DNA of 64,000 nucleotides from positions 4,340,001 through 4,404,000 of the forward strand of contig JAYXKI010000001.1 in assembly GCA_037892935.1 (NCBI GenBank), read 5' to 3'. Below the pieces are notes generated by a model. That model worked only from the letters and a program-made list of their open reading frames with translations, did not search any database and was not told where the DNA came from. A program made the position numbers and the translations under genes. This document shows positions 62,104 through 64,000 of this stretch, piece by piece. Position 1 is the stretch's first letter. The number at the start of each line of letters is the position of its first letter. This DNA is from Phlebopus portentosus (Eukaryota > Basidiomycota > Agaricomycetes > Boletales > Boletinellaceae).

Positions 62104-64000
62104 TCATCGGTCTGACAAGCGCTCTCCCCAGTACCCTCCGCCTCCGCCTCCGCCTCCACCGCCGGTCGGATGAGCAGAATGGGGGCTGACAGCGCTCAAC
62201 GGCGAAACGTCCCGTGGGCTCACGTTCCCCCCGCCTCCCGCTCCAAAAGTCGCAATTGGGTGGAGAAGACTTGGGCGGTTGTGTCCTTGGCTCTGATTTT
62301 GACTCTGGCTTGAATGGTGCTGCGAATGCGCACCAGGATACGGACTGATCGGGGAAATAGGATAGGCATTATGCGACTGCGGTGCGTCGTAAATATCCGT
62401 TATCTCTCCACCTCCTGAGCGCGCAAAACCAACAGAGGGACTCGACCCACTGGATGACCCGCCCGCTCGATTGTGTCCACTCGCGCCGCCCGGGTGGAAA
62501 GGCTCCGTGAGAGTGGGGAATTGTGGCCCAGCTCCCTGTCCGCCCGTGCCAGCACCACCAGCGCTCGGCGAAGCACTCGCATTGCTCGGCGTAGTCGACC
62601 ACGCACGCTCCCTCCGCGCAGCCGCAGCCGACACCGAGTTCCCAACACCGGCACCTGATGCCGAAGCACCGCCAGCCCCGGTGGGAGGTGGAAGCGGGTT
62701 GAACAGTTCCTTGTACTCTCTCGGCCGTCCCTGGGCCTGGTTCTGATTCTGTCCGCCCTGACCGAGAGCGGAAGCAGATGACGTCCCGAGGCTAAGATTA
62801 AGTCCCAAGCCGCTGCCGGCACTACCAGGGCCACCCCCTGATCCAAGGCGCGAGCGTCCACCTGGGCCTGATCCACCTGGAGGAGGAAGTCCCGTAGGTG
62901 GGAGCCCGGAAAGTGACCACGCAGACGTCGCAGGGACCGATCCGGGACCAGAGCGCGACGAACCCCAAAGACCCGCGTGAGGCGACGGATCTGCTGGTGA
63001 GTGTGGGTATCCTGAATGCGGGCCGGCTGAGTGATGGGGAGGTTCAGACGGCCAATCGAGCGATAAGCGTGGGGGAGCACTTCCTGGTGGGTTACCAGCA
63101 GCGCCGTTCGCCGCAGAATGTCCAAAATCGCTGTCCGGATACGAAGAATGCGTCGAGGATGCTCCATACGATCCAGGTGGGAAATTTGACCCAGTGCTTG
63201 TCGCAGGTGTAACGGGAGAATAAGGCGAATATCGCGCGTATGGAGAAAGCGGAGACACGGGTCCATGTTCAGACCCCGCACCTCCTGCACTCGTCCCCGT
63301 TCCCGAGCTCGTAGACGCCGAAAGCGGTGTGAACGGTGCACGAGGGTACGCACTCGGAGGGGCTAATCCTCCACCCGGACCACCTCCACCCGCACTCGTC
63401 CCACCCAGCGGACTTAGAGAGGACAATCCACTAAGCGACAGCGCGGCGTGCGCACCGCTCGTCGGCCCGGTCGTCGTCGCAGGATGGACCACAATATCCG
63501 AATACCCTAAATGTCCTAATCCCCCTCCAGAACCCATCTGACCGCCCGACCCAGCTCCAGCTCGGTAATCCACAGGTGAGCCTGCGTCAAACGACGAGTG
63601 CTCGTCACGGTCGTGTATATCCAACTCCTGCTCTGACTGATCAGACGCCGACAGCGGACCACCCGAGCCCGTCGCGCGTATGGCACCAGGCACAGAACCC
63701 GACGTCGACCCTGAGTCTGCGCGCCTTCGCCTCCTCGAGTTATTCGGTCGTCGACGATACACGTAATCCGGGTACTTGCTATTGAATGCATCCTTCAGCT
63801 TTTTCGCCTGGTCGAGGTAGAACTGCTTTTCGCTCTGTACAAACACAAGGAGAAAGTCAGATTGAATATGATAAAAAAGATTCCGATTAAACCGGATTTA
63901 AACGGAATGGAAGGTAAAAGAATGTCCTCTAGACCCTCTCCCGTCGCCGCAACTCCTTCCTTTCCACTTCGAAAACTCCATTCTGCTCTTTCCGCAGTTT
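62104..64000 (-). CDS. HMG-box transcription factor, 5' end outside the window
   Basis: Probable sequence-specific regulator of the MAT/SOX HMG-box class. The main exon is 63834-62104 on the minus strand and begins after a TGTACAG acceptor with the end of the HMG box: KQFYLDQAKKLKDAF, then KYPDYVYRRRP and an RRRRR cluster that probably serves as nuclear signal. A preceding exon (64000 to about 63933) codes a basic KLRKEQ...RKELRRRER stretch and continues off the window. The remaining ~540 residues are Gly/Ser/Pro-rich and low in complexity, ending GGGGGGYWGERLSDR-stop. The tail may act as an activation domain. Nothing here shows whether it is mating-type-related. Confidence 0.85.

Noticed and set aside
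62400..63353. 317-codon frame antisense-shifted to the HMG-box gene
   Set aside because: Arg/Leu/His-rich shadow of the Gly/Ser/Pro-rich tail, typical of GC-rich low-complexity DNA.

Overview
This window is eukaryotic nuclear DNA from a basidiomycete fungus, most likely an Agaricomycete. Genes are broken by many short GT-AG introns (mostly 45-70 nt), coding density is high, and the gene set is typically fungal: Sym1/Mpv17, Vti1, prefoldin 6, mitochondrial bL33 and uS17, a siderophore acyltransferase, an auxin-efflux-carrier-like transporter, a TPR-CHAT protein and a HMG-box regulator. Both ends cut through genes. All gene models below were built by hand from splice signals, reading frame and family motifs, without searches or RNA data.

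Layout. 0-3 kb: 3' part of a C2H2 zinc-finger regulator with two unusually long introns. 4.7 kb: an intron-bearing tRNA-Pro(AGG). 4.9-7.2 kb: a protein with a possible restriction-endonuclease-like region joined to a kinase domain. 7.7-9.1 kb: zinc-free MDR oxidoreductase. 9.8-13.3 kb: GH71/99-like protein with a very long disordered tail. 14.3-15.8 kb: siderophore-type acyltransferase. 17.3-23.4 kb: SH3-TBC RabGAP. 24.1-28.3 kb (minus): TPR-CHAT protein with two nonsense codons and two frame breaks, so probably a pseudogene. 28.7 kb: small membrane-anchored protein. 30.7-33.4 kb: CaMK-like kinase. 34.3-37.5 kb: compact housekeeping block (Sym1/Mpv17, prefoldin 6, bL33m). 38-39.2 kb: unrecognised acidic protein. 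40-41.1 kb: NAT9-like acetyltransferase. 41.4-43.8 kb: AEC transporter. 44.4-49.2 kb: large ArAE/DUF2421-type membrane protein. 49.6-51.3 kb: divergent Vti1 and uS17m. 52.2 kb: tRNA-Asp-like element. 52.7-53.2 kb (minus): orphan copy of the 3' end of the 30.7 kb kinase. 53.8-55.8 kb (minus): a second CaMK-like kinase. 56-61.5 kb: gene-poor. 62.1-64 kb (minus): 3' part of a HMG-box regulator.

How they fit together. There is no evident functional cluster. Adjacent genes share at most close divergent promoters (Mpv17/prefoldin 236 bp; Vti1/uS17m 197 bp) or convergent 3' ends. The window does mix conserved housekeeping genes with lineage-expanded accessory ones (nuclease-kinase, TPR-CHAT, CaMK paralogues and a duplicated kinase tail). 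A recurring quality issue is single-base frame breaks, mostly apparent 1-nt deletions, inside otherwise well-conserved coding sequence. Several sit in homopolymers and may be assembly errors.
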